Shown here in pieces: positions 1-10,099 of a stretch of 64,000 nt of DNA. The notes beneath the pieces were generated by a model that worked only from the letters and a program-made list of their open reading frames with translations, did not search any database and was not told the DNA's origin. This stretch comes from Chinchilla lanigera (taxonomy: Eukaryota > Chordata > Mammalia > Rodentia > Chinchillidae): assembly GCF_000276665.1 (NCBI RefSeq), contig NW_004955465.1, positions 4,031,003 through 4,095,002 on the forward strand, read 5' to 3'. Every line of letters begins with the position of its first letter. Within the stretch, counting starts at the first letter, position 1. The position numbers and the translations under genes are program-made.

Positions 1-1025
1 GCTATTTTCTAAATGTGTGTTTGTTAATATGTTTTTGTTCTCTTATCTTTAAAATAAAAAAATATTCTATTCTTTTGATGAATTTCTGGTATCTTGATTA
101 TTATGTGTCTGGGTATAGATGCATAACACCCAGATGTCTAACTGGAATTCTATATACCTCACTTACTGTATGTCAGATTCTTTTCCCATGCTTGGGAAAT
201 TTTCTGCTATATATATGTTTGTCTCATCTTGAGGCTGTTGAGTTGTTGTTTCCTGGATCTTTGCTATTTTTAAGAGAACTTTTCTTTTGCAATCACTAGC
301 TGCAATGCTGTCTTCAAGGTCTGAAAGTCTATCTTCAGTTTCATTCAATCAGTTTTGCCAGCTTTCAATGGAATTTTTAATTTCCTGGATATCTCTTTAA
401 ATTTGTTTCACGCACTCTGATTCTTTCTTATATTGTTAATTCAAGGTTTCCGTTGATTTTCTATGCTCCTCTATTTTTTTTATCTATGTGTTCTTTTGAT
501 ACACTGAGCAATTCTTCCATTATGGTTGTCATTTCTTTTTTTACCTGGGAGATTATTTCTGATCTGATTTCTTCTATAGCCTGAGGTAGTTTTTTTTTTT
601 TTTTTTAACTTCAGTTGCTATCATTTCAGAAATTTCAAGTGGGTGACTTCCAAGTTTTCTGGTGTCAGTCTCCTGGACTTGTTCTGGGTGGGGTGGAGCT
701 CTGAGGTTGCATTTGCTCCTTCCTCTTGTCATTTTCGATGCAGAAGGCAGAGCACCAAGCCTCACACCTCCCAGTCAGCTCAGTGTCCCTGGGTTCCCCG
801 GGGGGTCAGACTTGCTTCATGATGGTGGCAGCAGGTGTAGCATTGAACCCAGCTCTTCCTGGGAAGCTCACTGAGCATCCCTGGGTTTTCTGGGGGTCAG
901 AGTCATTCTGCAATGGCAGTGGGAGGTGGAGCACCTAGTCCCACCTCTCCCAGGCAGCTCAATGAATGTTTCTGGCTTTCCTGGGGGGTCAGATTTGCCC
1001 CACAATAGTGGCAGAAGTTAAGGAA
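1..1025 (-). mobile_element. LINE-1 5' part, antisense (ORF1 to 5' UTR)
   Basis: The element runs leftward and continues beyond the window's left edge. On the minus strand around 163-348 the reading frame gives MNETEDRLSDLEDSIA, a heptad-rich stretch typical of the ORF1p coiled coil. Bases 60-300 match the region between coiled coil and RNA-binding domain of mammalian L1 ORF1 as I remember it. Beyond a T-run at 590-607 the sequence becomes GC-richer and contains three tandem ~90-bp units (749-1019), which I read as 5' UTR promoter monomers. ORF1 is broken by stops in all frames, so the copy is dead. Confidence 0.75.
749..1019 (-). repeat. Three tandem ~90-bp units in the L1 5' UTR
   Basis: Unit boundaries are about 749-836, 837-928 and 929-1019. 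Each holds the same ordered motifs on the plus strand: a GAGCACC-like start, CTCCCAG/CTTCCTGGG, CAGCTCA, a CTGG(G/C)TTTCCTGGGGG core, GTCAGA, then ATGGTGGCAG. Units differ by many substitutions. Position just upstream of antisense ORF1 suggests L1 promoter monomers, much shorter than the ~200-bp monomers of mouse L1. Confidence 0.65.
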
Positions 1026-1694
1026 CTTTGGCACAAACACTAATAAAATATTTAGCTGATCCTCAGCCCCAGTTCTGATCTTCTTTTGAGCCAAAGTCTT
1101 GGAGGCCAATGAAATTATTTGTGTATCCAGCAAGGCATTGTTAGTATGCTGCTGCCCCCCATAAAAACAAGACAGTGACCAGAAAGGGATCTGATACAGT
1201 TTTACTCACTCATTCACAAAGCGGGTAGAGCACACTGGTTAGAGAAAAGGTCAGAAACAGCGGCATCTAGCATGTTATATAATTAGCAGAAGTGGAACTG
1301 CTGGTTGTGTACATGGACCAAGTTTGATGCAAACCCTAGGAGCCCCTTTTTCAGTAGAAAAAACCTGTTAGCCAGATGGCCACCAATCTTCTTCTGGGCC
1401 AACTCTGCCCTCACACTTCACCCCTGCAACTTTACATTTCCTTAACTGTGGTCCAGAAAATGTGATGAGACCATTTAACCTACTCAATTTGTAGATCCTA
1501 AAGGCCTTTCGGTAGAGGCTAGGGGTAAGGGTTACCTTCTGAATGTGCTGCTGCTTTCTAATGACTGGAGAGTTAAGAAGAAAGAATGAGCCTACTTCAT
1601 TTGCTATTGACAACTTTTCTTATTAAAGGCTTCTCTCCCCAAAGAGCATAAATTTTGGGGTGAAGTAGCAGAGGAAGGAGATGTCATACTGCTA
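1026..1694. other. Unassigned stretch
   Basis: No coding signal. A block at about 1140-1360 has the texture of an old LTR, but I cannot name it. The rest looks single-copy. Confidence 0.4.
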
Positions 1695-1890
1695 TTTATT
1701 CGGTAGTGGGGATTGAATGGAGGGCCTTGTGCATGCTAGACAAGCACTCTATCTCTGAGCTGGTTCAAGTGTTCTTTATTTCATTTTGAGATAGGGCCTT
1801 ATTAATTTGCCTAGTCTGGCATCAAACTGTGATCCTCCTGCCTTAGTCCCTCCAGAGGCTGGGATGGCCCTGCTTGCCCAGCTATACCTT
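1695..1890 (-). mobile_element. B1-dID SINE, antisense
   Basis: An antisense ID part (GGGGATTGAATGGAGGGCC ... GCACTCTATCTCTGAGC) is followed directly by antisense B1 (GAGATAGGGCC ... GATCCTCCTGCCTTAG). Read on the minus strand this is B1 then ID, the order of B1-dID. Strongly diverged, so old. B1-dID is known from non-muroid rodents. Confidence 0.65.
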
Positions 1891-2949
1891 TACATGCCTC
1901 AGAACACTGGTGTCTTCTAGGGAGGAGAGTAGGGTTACAGCTGGGTTGAGTATCTGCTGTGCTGGAGAAGGGGAGGCACTTTCTGCCTTCTTCAATCCTG
2001 TGCAATATTTTCCCAGCAACAACAGAACTGACAAAATAAATTAATACGTTGTCATTAGGTTGGGACAACTAGGGGTGGGACAGAGAGCACCTGTCCTGCT
2101 TTGTAAAAAGAAGTGGAATTTGAGAACACTGAATGCTAAGAGCTATGTAGTCCATGAGTGGTTCCTGCTAGAGATACAGACATAACACACTTAGATGATC
2201 TCATTCAATATGTCTGTTATTTAGTTTTTTTAAACTAAAAGTTGTGCACTTCGAAATTAGGATAGCATGGACCAAATTACCTGGAACATATTAGAAAGGC
2301 AATCTTAAGAACTTGGCATTATTTGAAAATGACAGTTAAGGCCCCAGGGCTTCCGAGGACATTCAAAAACCCCAAACCAAGAAAAACACAAAAACTAACT
2401 TTATTGTGTACAGTGTAATATTGTAAGTTGGGCCCAAGAGGTAGATCTTGTAGAGCTTTGCAAAAATAACCAAGTCCCAAAGGTAATCCTTTAGGTCTTA
2501 TAACCCCCCCCCCCCCGCCACACACACACACAAAGTGGAGGCTCAGTCTCCAGTTTGGGGCTGGGAGTATTCACCACACCCCTCTGATGAAGCTAGAGTC
2601 AGCTGGAAAGCAAAGGCATGACTCAGTGACGCAGTGACTAAAATCCAGCGCTGCGCTCCTTGCCCTGAGTTCTGAGCAGGGCCTCTGTCCACACCCGGCC
2701 TCAAGCTCCCGCCATAGCCTTTGTCTGTCCGGACAGGCTTTGAGACTTGGGCTTGTTTGCTGTCCATGCCAAAGCATGGCTTACACAACTTTTCCTTCTG
2801 AGATTTATTTTGTCCATTGTGATAGGGATAGGTATGATTTTTAAAGAATTAATTTCATTCATTCTTAATTACCCTTTTGAAGTAGAAAGACCAGACTACA
2901 CAGATGGTCTGGCAGTAGTATCTTGAACACACTATTCAGGCTTAAAAAA
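1891..2949. other. Unassigned, mostly single-copy
   Basis: No gene evidence. It contains a C13 run followed by a CA repeat (2504-2533). The minus-strand frames across 2540-2790 have no recognisable domain. Confidence 0.4.
2504..2533. repeat. C13 run plus (CA)n microsatellite
   Basis: Thirteen C at 2504-2516, one G, then about seven CA units to 2533. Confidence 0.9.
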
Positions 2950-2954
2950 GACTT

Positions 2955-3075
2955 GGCTTAATTCATGGCTTCTCAGTTGGATGACTTTAGACAAGTCATT
3001 TAACTTCTTTGGGTCACAGATTCCTGTTTGCATCAGGTAGATTCTAAGTTCTCCTCTACCTCTAAAAGTCCTGAC
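2955..3075 (+). mobile_element. MIR-like SINE fragment
   Basis: Contains the MIR core pattern GACAAGTCATTTAACTTCTT then a CTCCTCTACC-type tail. Highly diverged, predating rodents. Confidence 0.5.
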
Positions 3076-3504
3076 CTGATCCCCATAGGGGATACTGTTT
3101 AGCTGCACATAGGTCCATCCTTCTTGCCTTAATGGAGTTTTGCATCCTTGAGAAAACCAACACTGTCTGTTTAGGAAGGAAAGAGTCAGGGGGAAAGAAA
3201 TTCCAATCTTCATCACTTGGCAGCTTGAGGGACTTGTAGGAAAGACAGCTTTATACATTTTAATTTTCCTGAATTCCCAAGACCACTATACTTTTTATCT
3301 AACCTTTGTTAAAACTTCACTTTTTCATACAGAATAGATAATCTTAACCTCCTCTCCCTACCAATCCACATAGCCTTAAAAACTCGCACGTGGAGGCCTA
3401 ATTCCTCTCCCTGTTTGCAGTCTCATTTGTCAAAGACACACTCCCCAGTTCCTCTCCCTCCTCTGCCCCTTGATCAACGTTTTAATAGTTAGGAGCTTGT
3501 CTTG

Positions 3505-3872
3505 ATTAGTTTTCTTTTGTTGCTGGGACAAAAATACCTAACACCCAAAATTAAGAAAGGTAAGGTTTATTTAGCTCACTGTCTGTGAAGGTTTCAGTCC
3601 ATACTCGGCTGCCCCCAAGGCAGGGTGGTACATGGCAGAGGGCAACCGTTCATGGAGGTGGAAGATAGCAAAGCAACAAAGGCACAAGGTGGGAGTGGCA
3701 GCAAGCAGCCTCTTTCTGTCCCTTACATATGCAAACTATGCGCCCCAGGGCGGATGTAGCATTCACACCCATAATCCCAGCACTGGATCATGGATCAATC
3801 ATAAACTCTAAAAGTCTGTGCCATGACTGCATGAGGCTTTAGGGGGGCATTCAAACACAAACCATAACGGAG
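3505..3872 (-). mobile_element. MaLR-type LTR, antisense
   Basis: Starts TTTTGTTGCTGGGACAAAAA, has GGTTTATTTAGCTCACT and GGTTTCAGTCCATACTCGGC, and ends CAAACACAAACCATAACGG. These are the reverse complement of the ORR1-like LTR signals seen on the plus strand at 5672-6013 (CCATGGACTGAAACCTCC; AGTTGACTATCACA). Solo LTR, no internal retroviral sequence. Confidence 0.6.
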
Positions 3873-5671
3873 CTATAGACATAAAATCATCTCCTCCTGT
3901 ACCTCCCTAGACCCAGCTTCCCCATGACTCACTCTGTGATTACAATGAGTTAGTTAAAATCTGGATCTAAGAGTCAGTTATCACTGTTTGGCCATTTGTT
4001 TACTTCTAGTTACTGATATTTTGCTTTATATGTGGCCTGTGCTGATTGACTGATACCTGAATCATTTTGTTTCCTGAAGACCTTAGGGAAATCCTGTTTT
4101 CCCTGCCCAAGGTTGACTTTGTGGCCCACATTTCCACACACATTTGACGTCTTTGCACAAAACTAGAGTCTATATGGATGCAGTATTTGGCAAAATGAGA
4201 GATGATCATCGATTTAGAAAAATGTACATAGCTCATATGTTCCTGGAGCAGTTGTTCTGAATGACTGTTATTTCTGAAAGCAAACTGCTATTGTAAATAT
4301 GCAGCTCAGGATGGCTCCACTTATTTATCAGCGCTTTCATGTAAGACAGGTACTCAGTTAAAGACAGCATGCTTTGGGCTTCTGATTAGATCGCAGGAGT
4401 ATAAATATCACAGAGATTTTATGCATTTGCATGATGTGAACCAGCAAAGTTCTTTCCTCTGACCCTTTATTTTTAATATCAGCTTGTTTAGAGAAGCATA
4501 TCATTTCGCACCACTGTTCTCGCACAATATACTGTTCTCTGGTTTGGGTTATTTGAATGAACAGTAGGTTTACAGATCAAATAAAATTGAAAAACAAAAA
4601 CAACCCACCAACCTTTCAGGATCCCGCTCTGCATCACTGGTGGTCAGGCGTGCTTGTACTCAGCTGAGCTCTGGGGGTGTGGGCTGTGGAGGAATTACTC
4701 GGACAGTATGAACTCAGCTCACCAGCTTTCCTGTCCAGGATCCATCCCACTTCACAGCCTAGCAAGCTCTCCTTTAATAATGGAAGTGTTCGGCTCCATG
4801 GCTGGATTTAAGCATTTAAAAAATATAATGGTTTGCATACTGTGCAGTGATTTGTAAAATGTGAATGCCTACAAAAGCCGTGGTTACCCAGCATAACATT
4901 ATCTTATTTTTAGTTACACTACCAGTAAAACAGCTGGAGGTCTAAAATCATGGCCTAGCACTAAATGCATTACTACATTTTATCCATGCAGTCAGGGCCT
5001 GTCCTTTTAGCTAGGCAATGGGAGAAAAGTGGAGTGATTACTGGCAAATTAACCCTCCCAATTTTAATAGAGAAGTAAGGCCTACATAAAAGCATTGGAA
5101 TTAGAATCTGTGCCAGTTAGATATTATACAGCATCTAATATGCATTGAAACTACACTCATATATGACTGCATTTGATAATCAAATGAACCTTCATTCATT
5201 AGTCAAGAGATAATACCTCCCCAACTTGACTAAAGAAGTTAAGCCAAATATTTTACTTTATAGCTTCTTCACGTAGTTAATAGAGTCATCTTGGCAATAA
5301 TAGCAAAATATAATTGGCATTTAGAGAGCTGTGCCTGTTTTTGTTTTCTCTGTAAAATCATGCAGTAGTCTGTAACAGCCCACCCTCATTATCTGTAAGA
5401 CCAGTGTTTGCAGCTTGGTCAGTCATTTTCATATAGCAGACCCAGAAAATACTAGATTCTGTCATATGAAATTGTTGACATTGACTTATTTGACTACAAA
5501 AGTGGCAATTTCATAAGTCAGGTCCAAGATATTTTATCAAAATGCACACACACAAGCACACATTTGTAGCTGATACATTTATTTGTTAGGAAAATTGTGA
5601 ATTATGAAAGTAGGTATTCCTGGTACTTATTCATTGTGGGTAGTTGTGTCTAGGAGTCACTTTTGGAGGGA
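3873..5671. other. Single-copy non-coding DNA
   Basis: No ORF with a recognisable domain. At 4398-4432 an isolated GTATAAATAT and ATTTGCATGAT (octamer-like) lie close together; this is the only regulatory-looking cluster and may be chance. Confidence 0.4.
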
Positions 5672-6013
5672 TGAGGTTTGGGTCTGGAATGTCTCCCCAA
5701 AGCCCATATGTTAAAGGCTTGGACCTAGCTTGGTGCTACCGGTAGCTTGTGGGTCATAGTGAATAGTCTTAGGTCACTGAGGGTGTAGCCTCAAAGGGAA
5801 TGGCAGGACCTTGGTCTCTCATCTCTCTGTTTCATATCCTAGCCATAAGGTGGTTGGCTTTGCTCTGCTATGAGCTTCCTGCGATGATGTGCTGTCCCAC
5901 CACAGGTCCAAAAACAATGAAAACAACAGACCATGGACTGAAACCTCCAAAACCTTTATTCTTTATAAGTTGATGATTTTAGGTATTATAGTGATGGAAA
6001 GTTGACTATCACA
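5672..6013 (+). mobile_element. ORR1-like MaLR solo LTR
   Basis: 342 bp running TG...CA. Ordered landmarks: GGAATGTCTCCCCAAAGCCC near the start, GGTCACTGAGGGTGTAGCC, CCATAAGGTGG, CCACAGGTCCAAAAACAATG, CCATGGACTGAAACCTCC, then CTTTATTCTTTATAAG as the poly(A)-signal region. I recognise this order from rodent ORR1/MaLR LTRs. Similar copies occur at 21577 and 45075. Confidence 0.65.
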
Positions 6014-6431
6014 GAGTAGTTAAACTTTCCTATATATTCTGTCTGCCATTTCCCAAGTTATAATACAATAAATACAGCCCCAACCTACAATGATTCAACT
6101 TACAATGTTATTTTAGTGTGAAAGGGAAAAACCTTCCATAGAAACCATACTACTTTGAATTGAGGTCCTTTCCCAAGCTGCCAATATGAGGACTGATCAT
6201 TTCTCCCTATGGTGGGTAGGAACAGTGAGTTTACAATTCCCAGTGAGCCACACAGTTACAAGGGGAAATTGATGATATTCAACAGTGTGCTGTGTGGCTA
6301 AACTAGGACATTCAGTAGGTTAAGTGGAGTAAATACATTTTTGACTCATACTTTCAATTAGTGATGGGTTTATCGGTACGTACAAGGTGTGATAAAAAGC
6401 TATGGTGAATGTTTATATTAAAAAATTATTA

Positions 6432-6518
6432 TCATTATTATGTTTTGTACCAGGAATCAAACTCAGGACCTTGTGCTTGCCAGGCAGGTGCTTGTGCTGC
6501 TGAGCTATATCCCCAGCC
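6432..6518 (-). mobile_element. ID SINE with 13-bp target duplication
   Basis: Antisense tRNA-derived body (ACCAGGAATCAAACTCAGG ... GCTGAGCTATATCCCCAGCC). Flanked by perfect direct repeats TAAAAAATTATTA at 6419-6431 and 6519-6531, showing L1-type retroposition into the mariner's left arm. Confidence 0.85.
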
Positions 6519-6739
6519 TAAAAAATTATTACAATAGAAGACACATTGTCATTAATCCCCTTTGAACTATTCTGCCCTTGCTTCAAGCCTGTTTCTTGCA
6601 TTGTTCTTACCACTTTCTGAAGCAATTATGGGTGTCCTCTTTCATGTCTAGCTGCAGTTGTCTTGATCTCCTGAATTGATTGAAAATGTTTACAGCAACT
6701 TAAACAAAAAAAACCATTAAATAAAAGCATTATTCTATG

Positions 6740-6965
6740 TCTTCGCTCACCTTATTCACTGGATCTGGCACTGTGCAACTTATGGCTCTTCCCCAAACTC
6801 AAAATGACAACGAAAGGTAAATGTTATGGATTAGTTCAGGACATTGAGACAGCCATGGCAGTGTAACTGCAGACACTCATGAGGACTTCCAGAACTGCTT
6901 TAGAAAGTGGGAAGAGTGATGGGATGAGTGTGTTTGAAATGAGGAGAGTATATTGAGCTGGATTG
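6740..6965 (+). pseudogene. Mariner transposase C-terminal remnant
   Basis: From 6771 the frame reads LCNLWLFPKLKMTTKGK then VQDIETAMAV followed by a stop at 6864-6866. The WLFPKLK motif and the downstream D-I-E-T block are hallmarks of mariner transposase C-termini. A frame change and further stops follow (CAGAACTGCTTTAGAAAGTGG encodes the usual FQNCFRKW-like segment). N-terminal DNA-binding and most of the catalytic domain are missing, so it is not functional. Confidence 0.65.
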
Positions 6966-7062
6966 ATGGCAATGTGTCTTCTACTGTTTTTGAAAACTTA
7001 AACATTCACCGTATTTTCTGATCACATCTTATAACCTCATCATAAGTTGAGGAGCATCTGTA

Positions 7063-7769
7063 TAAACATATTTTATTTTTTTACAGTAAAATAGTTATAA
7101 ATGTGCCTTTGCTACATTTATTGATCTAAACCAAAACACTGAAAACCACTTGATAAATTCCATGGACTCTTCTTCACTTCTCTTATAATCATCTGCCACT
7201 GACTACCTAGATAGAAACTGTGAAATTGCTTGTGCCTCTTCTTCCTTCCAGCACCCCTTTTTATACCATATTTTAGCCCTTGACACTGCCTGAGGTCACT
7301 TCTCTGAAATCTTAATTTCAATCATCCACTTTGACCAAAGACATTTATCCTTACAATCCAGCCAGTTACTCTCTTGAGTGCCTTGTCTTCTTTGAGAAGT
7401 TCAGGCTCTCCCATTCAATTTATCCTTTTCCCCATTACTTTGTCTGCTATAAATAACACCATTAAAAATTATACTTTATAATAATTTGTTGCTGGTGCAC
7501 ACATGGAATAAAATGAACGTTTGTAGTTACTTGGTATTAAGAATTTTGCTGACCATTGATTCTCATCACTTATTGTAGCCTCTATGGGGTTTACTATGAT
7601 GAAAACTACCGGTATTTTTCTAGTTCACATATTTTAAAAAATCTTTCCTTGTTTTGCTCTCTTACTGTGCTGGTGAGACCCCCTACGATAGTGGTGAATA
7701 ACAGAGATCATATATGTCTATTTTTTCTGCTTTTAAAGCCAATGGTTTTTAATGTTTCACTGTTAAAAT
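7063..7769. other. Single-copy non-coding DNA
   Basis: AT-rich, no coding or repeat signal recognised. Confidence 0.4.
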
Positions 7770-7783
7770 ATGGTGCTTGTATT

Positions 7784-7885
7784 TTTTTTTGTTTGTTTGT
7801 TTTTTTCTCCGGTACCGGGAACCGAACTCACGACCTCGCGCATGCCAGGCAGGCGCTTTTGCCGCTGAGCTAAATCCCCAGCCCC
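7784..7885 (-). mobile_element. Young ID SINE with 13-bp target duplication
   Basis: Antisense body with intact box B complement (GGGAACCGAACTC) and box A complement (CCGCTGAGCTA), T-rich tail with GTTT repeats. Perfect direct repeats TGGTGCTTGTATT at 7771-7783 and 7886-7898. Differs at only a couple of positions from the copy at 38264, so both are recent. Confidence 0.9.
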
Positions 7886-8094
7886 TGGTGCTTGTATTAA
7901 TCTGCTTACATTTTCTTTATGAAGTTAAGGATGTCCCTGTTAATTTTAACTTTGTTAACTTTTTATGCTCTTTTCCTCAGAACATATTGAGATAATACAG
8001 CGTTCCCTTTTTCTTTCAGTCAAAACAGTGAATTAATCTAATCATCACAACAAACGAATCATATATTCTAAAGCTATACCTAATTTGCTCAGGG

Positions 8095-8445
8095 TGCACA
8101 GCTGGCCCACGCATGCGTAATCATAGGTGTGTAGTCCTGTCCTAGGGAAACGAGAGGCCCGGAGTGGCCTGCGCATGCGTAATCGAGCTTCCTGGGTCTT
8201 CAAGGCCCTGGGCGTGGGGAAGACAGCGGTGTGGGTTTAGTTATCTGACATCAAAATGCCACCCCTGGAACATCTGTGAGGCCCCAAGTGAAGATTTCAA
8301 GGGAAAGGCCAGTGGTTTTTACTGGGTCAAGTTTCTGAAAGATAATTTAACGGCTGTGAGCCCCGTGGGGTACGGTGAGCGAGGAGGGCCTCTCAGAGTC
8401 GGACGGAGCAGGCGACGCAGAAGCGCCTGCCCAGGCTTTTCCTAA
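8095..8445 (+). promoter_or_regulatory. CpG cluster with two NRF1-like motifs
   Basis: About 19 CpGs in ~350 bp, high for this AT-rich window. GCATGCGTAATC occurs twice (about 8113 and 8174); the second lies in TGCGCATGCG, which fits the NRF1 site consensus. A possible splice donor (TACGGTGAGC) sits near 8370. The frame across 8260-8380 reads EDFKGKASGFYWVKFLKDN, which I do not recognise. It could be a promoter with first exon, a decayed CpG island or chance. Confidence 0.35.
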
Positions 8446-8659
8446 TTTCAGTATTTTCAGGAATATCTCCTTTTCCAGTTCACCACGGCCTCAGACAAAC
8501 CTCTTGGTTCTTTCTTCTTAGCCTGTATATTTTATTTTACTCCTTTTATTATTTTTAATTTTATTTAAAAATTTATCTCTTTAACCTTTACATTACATTC
8601 ACCTTACATTTTAAAAATTTAGTCTTTAGTTTTAAATTGATCTTTTATTTTATGATTTT
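8446..8659. other. AT-rich spacer
   Basis: Low-complexity T/A-rich DNA leading into the B1 insertion; no feature. Confidence 0.4.
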
Positions 8660-8677
8660 ATGGTATTTGATACTTTT

Positions 8678-8931
8678 TTTGGTCTTTTTTTTTTTTTTTT
8701 TCTCCAGTACCGGGAACCAAACTCACAACCTTGTGCTTGCCAGGCAGGTGCTTTTGCCGCTGAGCTAAATCCCCAGTCCTTTTCTTGGTCTTTTTGAGAC
8801 AGGGTCTTACTATGCAGCTCAGGCCAGCCTTGAGCTCACTTTGTAGCCCAGGCTGGTCTCGAGCTCGCAACGGTCCTCCCGCCTCAGCCTCCCGAGTGCT
8901 GGGATTACAGGCGAGCACCACCACGCCTGGC
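8678..8931 (-). mobile_element. B1 SINE, antisense, with nested ID in its tail
   Basis: Antisense B1 body from about 8791 (GAGACAGGGTCTTACTATGC) to 8931 (CACCACCACGCCTGGC), with the duplicated CAGGCTGG/CAGGCCAG internal block. Direct repeats ATGGTATTTGATACTTTT (8660-8677) and ATGGTGTTTGATACTTTT (8932-8949), 17 of 18 matching, bracket B1 plus ID. The ID therefore landed later inside the B1 poly(A) tail. Confidence 0.85.
8690..8784 (-). mobile_element. ID SINE nested in B1 tail
   Basis: Antisense ID body (CCAGTACCGGGAACCAAACT ... GCTGAGCTAAATCCCCAG). TTGGTCTTTTT lies on both sides (8679-8689 and 8785-8795), a likely target duplication within the B1 T-tract. Confidence 0.8.
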
Positions 8932-9029
8932 ATGGTGTTTGATACTTTTGTATTTTATTTTGTATTTTAACTTGTGCGTTGATTTAGATTGTTTGTATTA
9001 TGTATTTTATTTATTTATTTTATTTTTGG

Positions 9030-9640
9030 CCGGATGTTTGGGGTTTACTCTCTGCTTGCTGAGCCTCGTGGTCGCGGGTCAGGACAGCTTTGTGTCCTGT
9101 CCTGTTCCAGGGCACACTGGATGGCGCCCTCCTGCGCCTGTTGTCCTGGTGAGTGGCTGAGCGGTGTCGCAGCGGCCTAGCCTGCAGGTTCGGGATCTCA
9201 GGTCTGCGGGGCTGCTGGGCTAGTGCTGCCTTGGCTGCTGCTTCCCTTGGGCCTTAGGAGCCGCTGGGGACCGTGCACCCGGGACCTGGGGGGTCTTGAG
9301 AGCTCTGGGGCGTCCCACTCGGTGGCCATGGAAAGGAGGACGGACTTCTCCAGGAAGAAGCAGGCCTAGCTGTGCTCTCCCCGGCCTGGGGTGGGGGTTG
9401 GGGGTGGTTTCCCTGTGGTGCTGCTCCTTGCGCAGCAGCCTGTGCGTGCGTAAGTGCTCTTGTCCCCAGCCGGGCTAGAGGGCTGCCTGCTGGCGTGGCC
9501 TGCGGGCTGGCGGACACCTGGCAGGGACCCCTTGGCACCGTCACGGCTGGCAGGATGGGACACCAGGCTCGGAGCCCATGTGCAGAGGAGGCCTCTGCGT
9601 GTTGGCCTTTATCTTCACAATTCCTAAAGTTCCGTGCTTA
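9030..9640. other. GC-rich block, possible decayed CpG island
   Basis: Roughly 30 CpGs over 600 bp with GC well above the window average; observed/expected about 0.5 by my hand count, below the usual island threshold. Several overlapping frames on both strands are open here, as expected from GC richness. No domain recognised. Together with 8095-8445 it could have been one regulatory region interrupted by B1 and ID. Confidence 0.35.
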
Positions 9641-9655
9641 GAATTCTCTTACACA

Positions 9656-9981
9656 GGTGCCCCTTGGTGTCCACGGGGGGTTGGTCTCACAGCCCTCTGA
9701 AGGAGGCCAAAATTCAGATGCTCAAGTCCCTTCTATAAAATTGAATTTGTTTCTAATCTGCACACGTGCTCCCCTGTACTTTAAATCGTCTGTCTGAATT
9801 ACTTACCATACCTGCTAGGATGCACATAATATGTAAAGAGTTGTTAGACTGTATCATTTAGGAAATGATAAGGAAATAGTCTGTGTATGTTCAGTAGAGA
9901 TGCAACTTTTCCAAAAGGATACTTTCAACTAGTGGTGGCTAAATCCACAAACATGGAACCTGTGGATATGGAGGGATGATC
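9656..9981 (-). mobile_element. MER2-like (Tigger-derived) DNA transposon
   Basis: Starts CCCCTTGGTGTCCACGGGGG and ends GGAACCTGTGGATATGGAGG, the terminal inverted repeats I know from MER2. Internal ATGCTCAAGTCCCTTCTATA and GTATGTTCAGTAGAGATGCA agree. Other copies at 13786 and 40722. Confidence 0.65.
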
Positions 9982-10099
9982 AAACTCCTTTGGCAGCTTT
10001 GTCTAAATTCAGAGGTGCAAATCTGTTAACGCATCAGCCTTTGTTTCTATCTGAACTCAGACCTTTTCCGCTTGGATGTGTCATACCTCAAGCTGAGTG

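Larger units (their letters stand above)
6386..7027. mobile_element. Palindromic (foldback) mariner element
   Basis: The terminal inverted repeat pairs GTGATAAAAAGCTATGGTGA at the left with the reverse complement of TCACCGTATTTTCTGATCAC at the right. The left arm (6386-6682, less a ~100-bp ID insertion) is an antisense copy of the same transposase 3' end that the right arm (6829-7027) carries in sense. Both arms are about 198 bp; the centre is ~146 bp. Confidence 0.65.
6073..7062 (+). mobile_element. Tigger-like MITE, split by a mariner insertion
   Basis: The left end (TACAGCCCCAACCTACAATG) and right end (CATAAGTTGAGGAGCATCTG) are inverted relatives. Internal sequence (CATTTTTGACTCATACTTTC, GATGGGTTTATCGGTACG) fits a pogo/Tigger MITE I know from mammals; the same family recurs at 37153-37512. 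The body stops near 6385 and resumes near 7028 after the mariner. Confidence 0.6.

Noticed and set aside
749..1019. CRISPR-like array
   Set aside because: Three diverged ~90-bp units without spacers, in a mammalian L1.
8658..8933. 91-codon ORF reading CNPSTREAEAGG
   Set aside because: This is the usual translation of a B1 SINE.
9254..9641. Overlapping Pro/Ser/Arg-rich ORFs on both strands
   Set aside because: Open frames arise from high GC; no frame stands out and no domain is visible.
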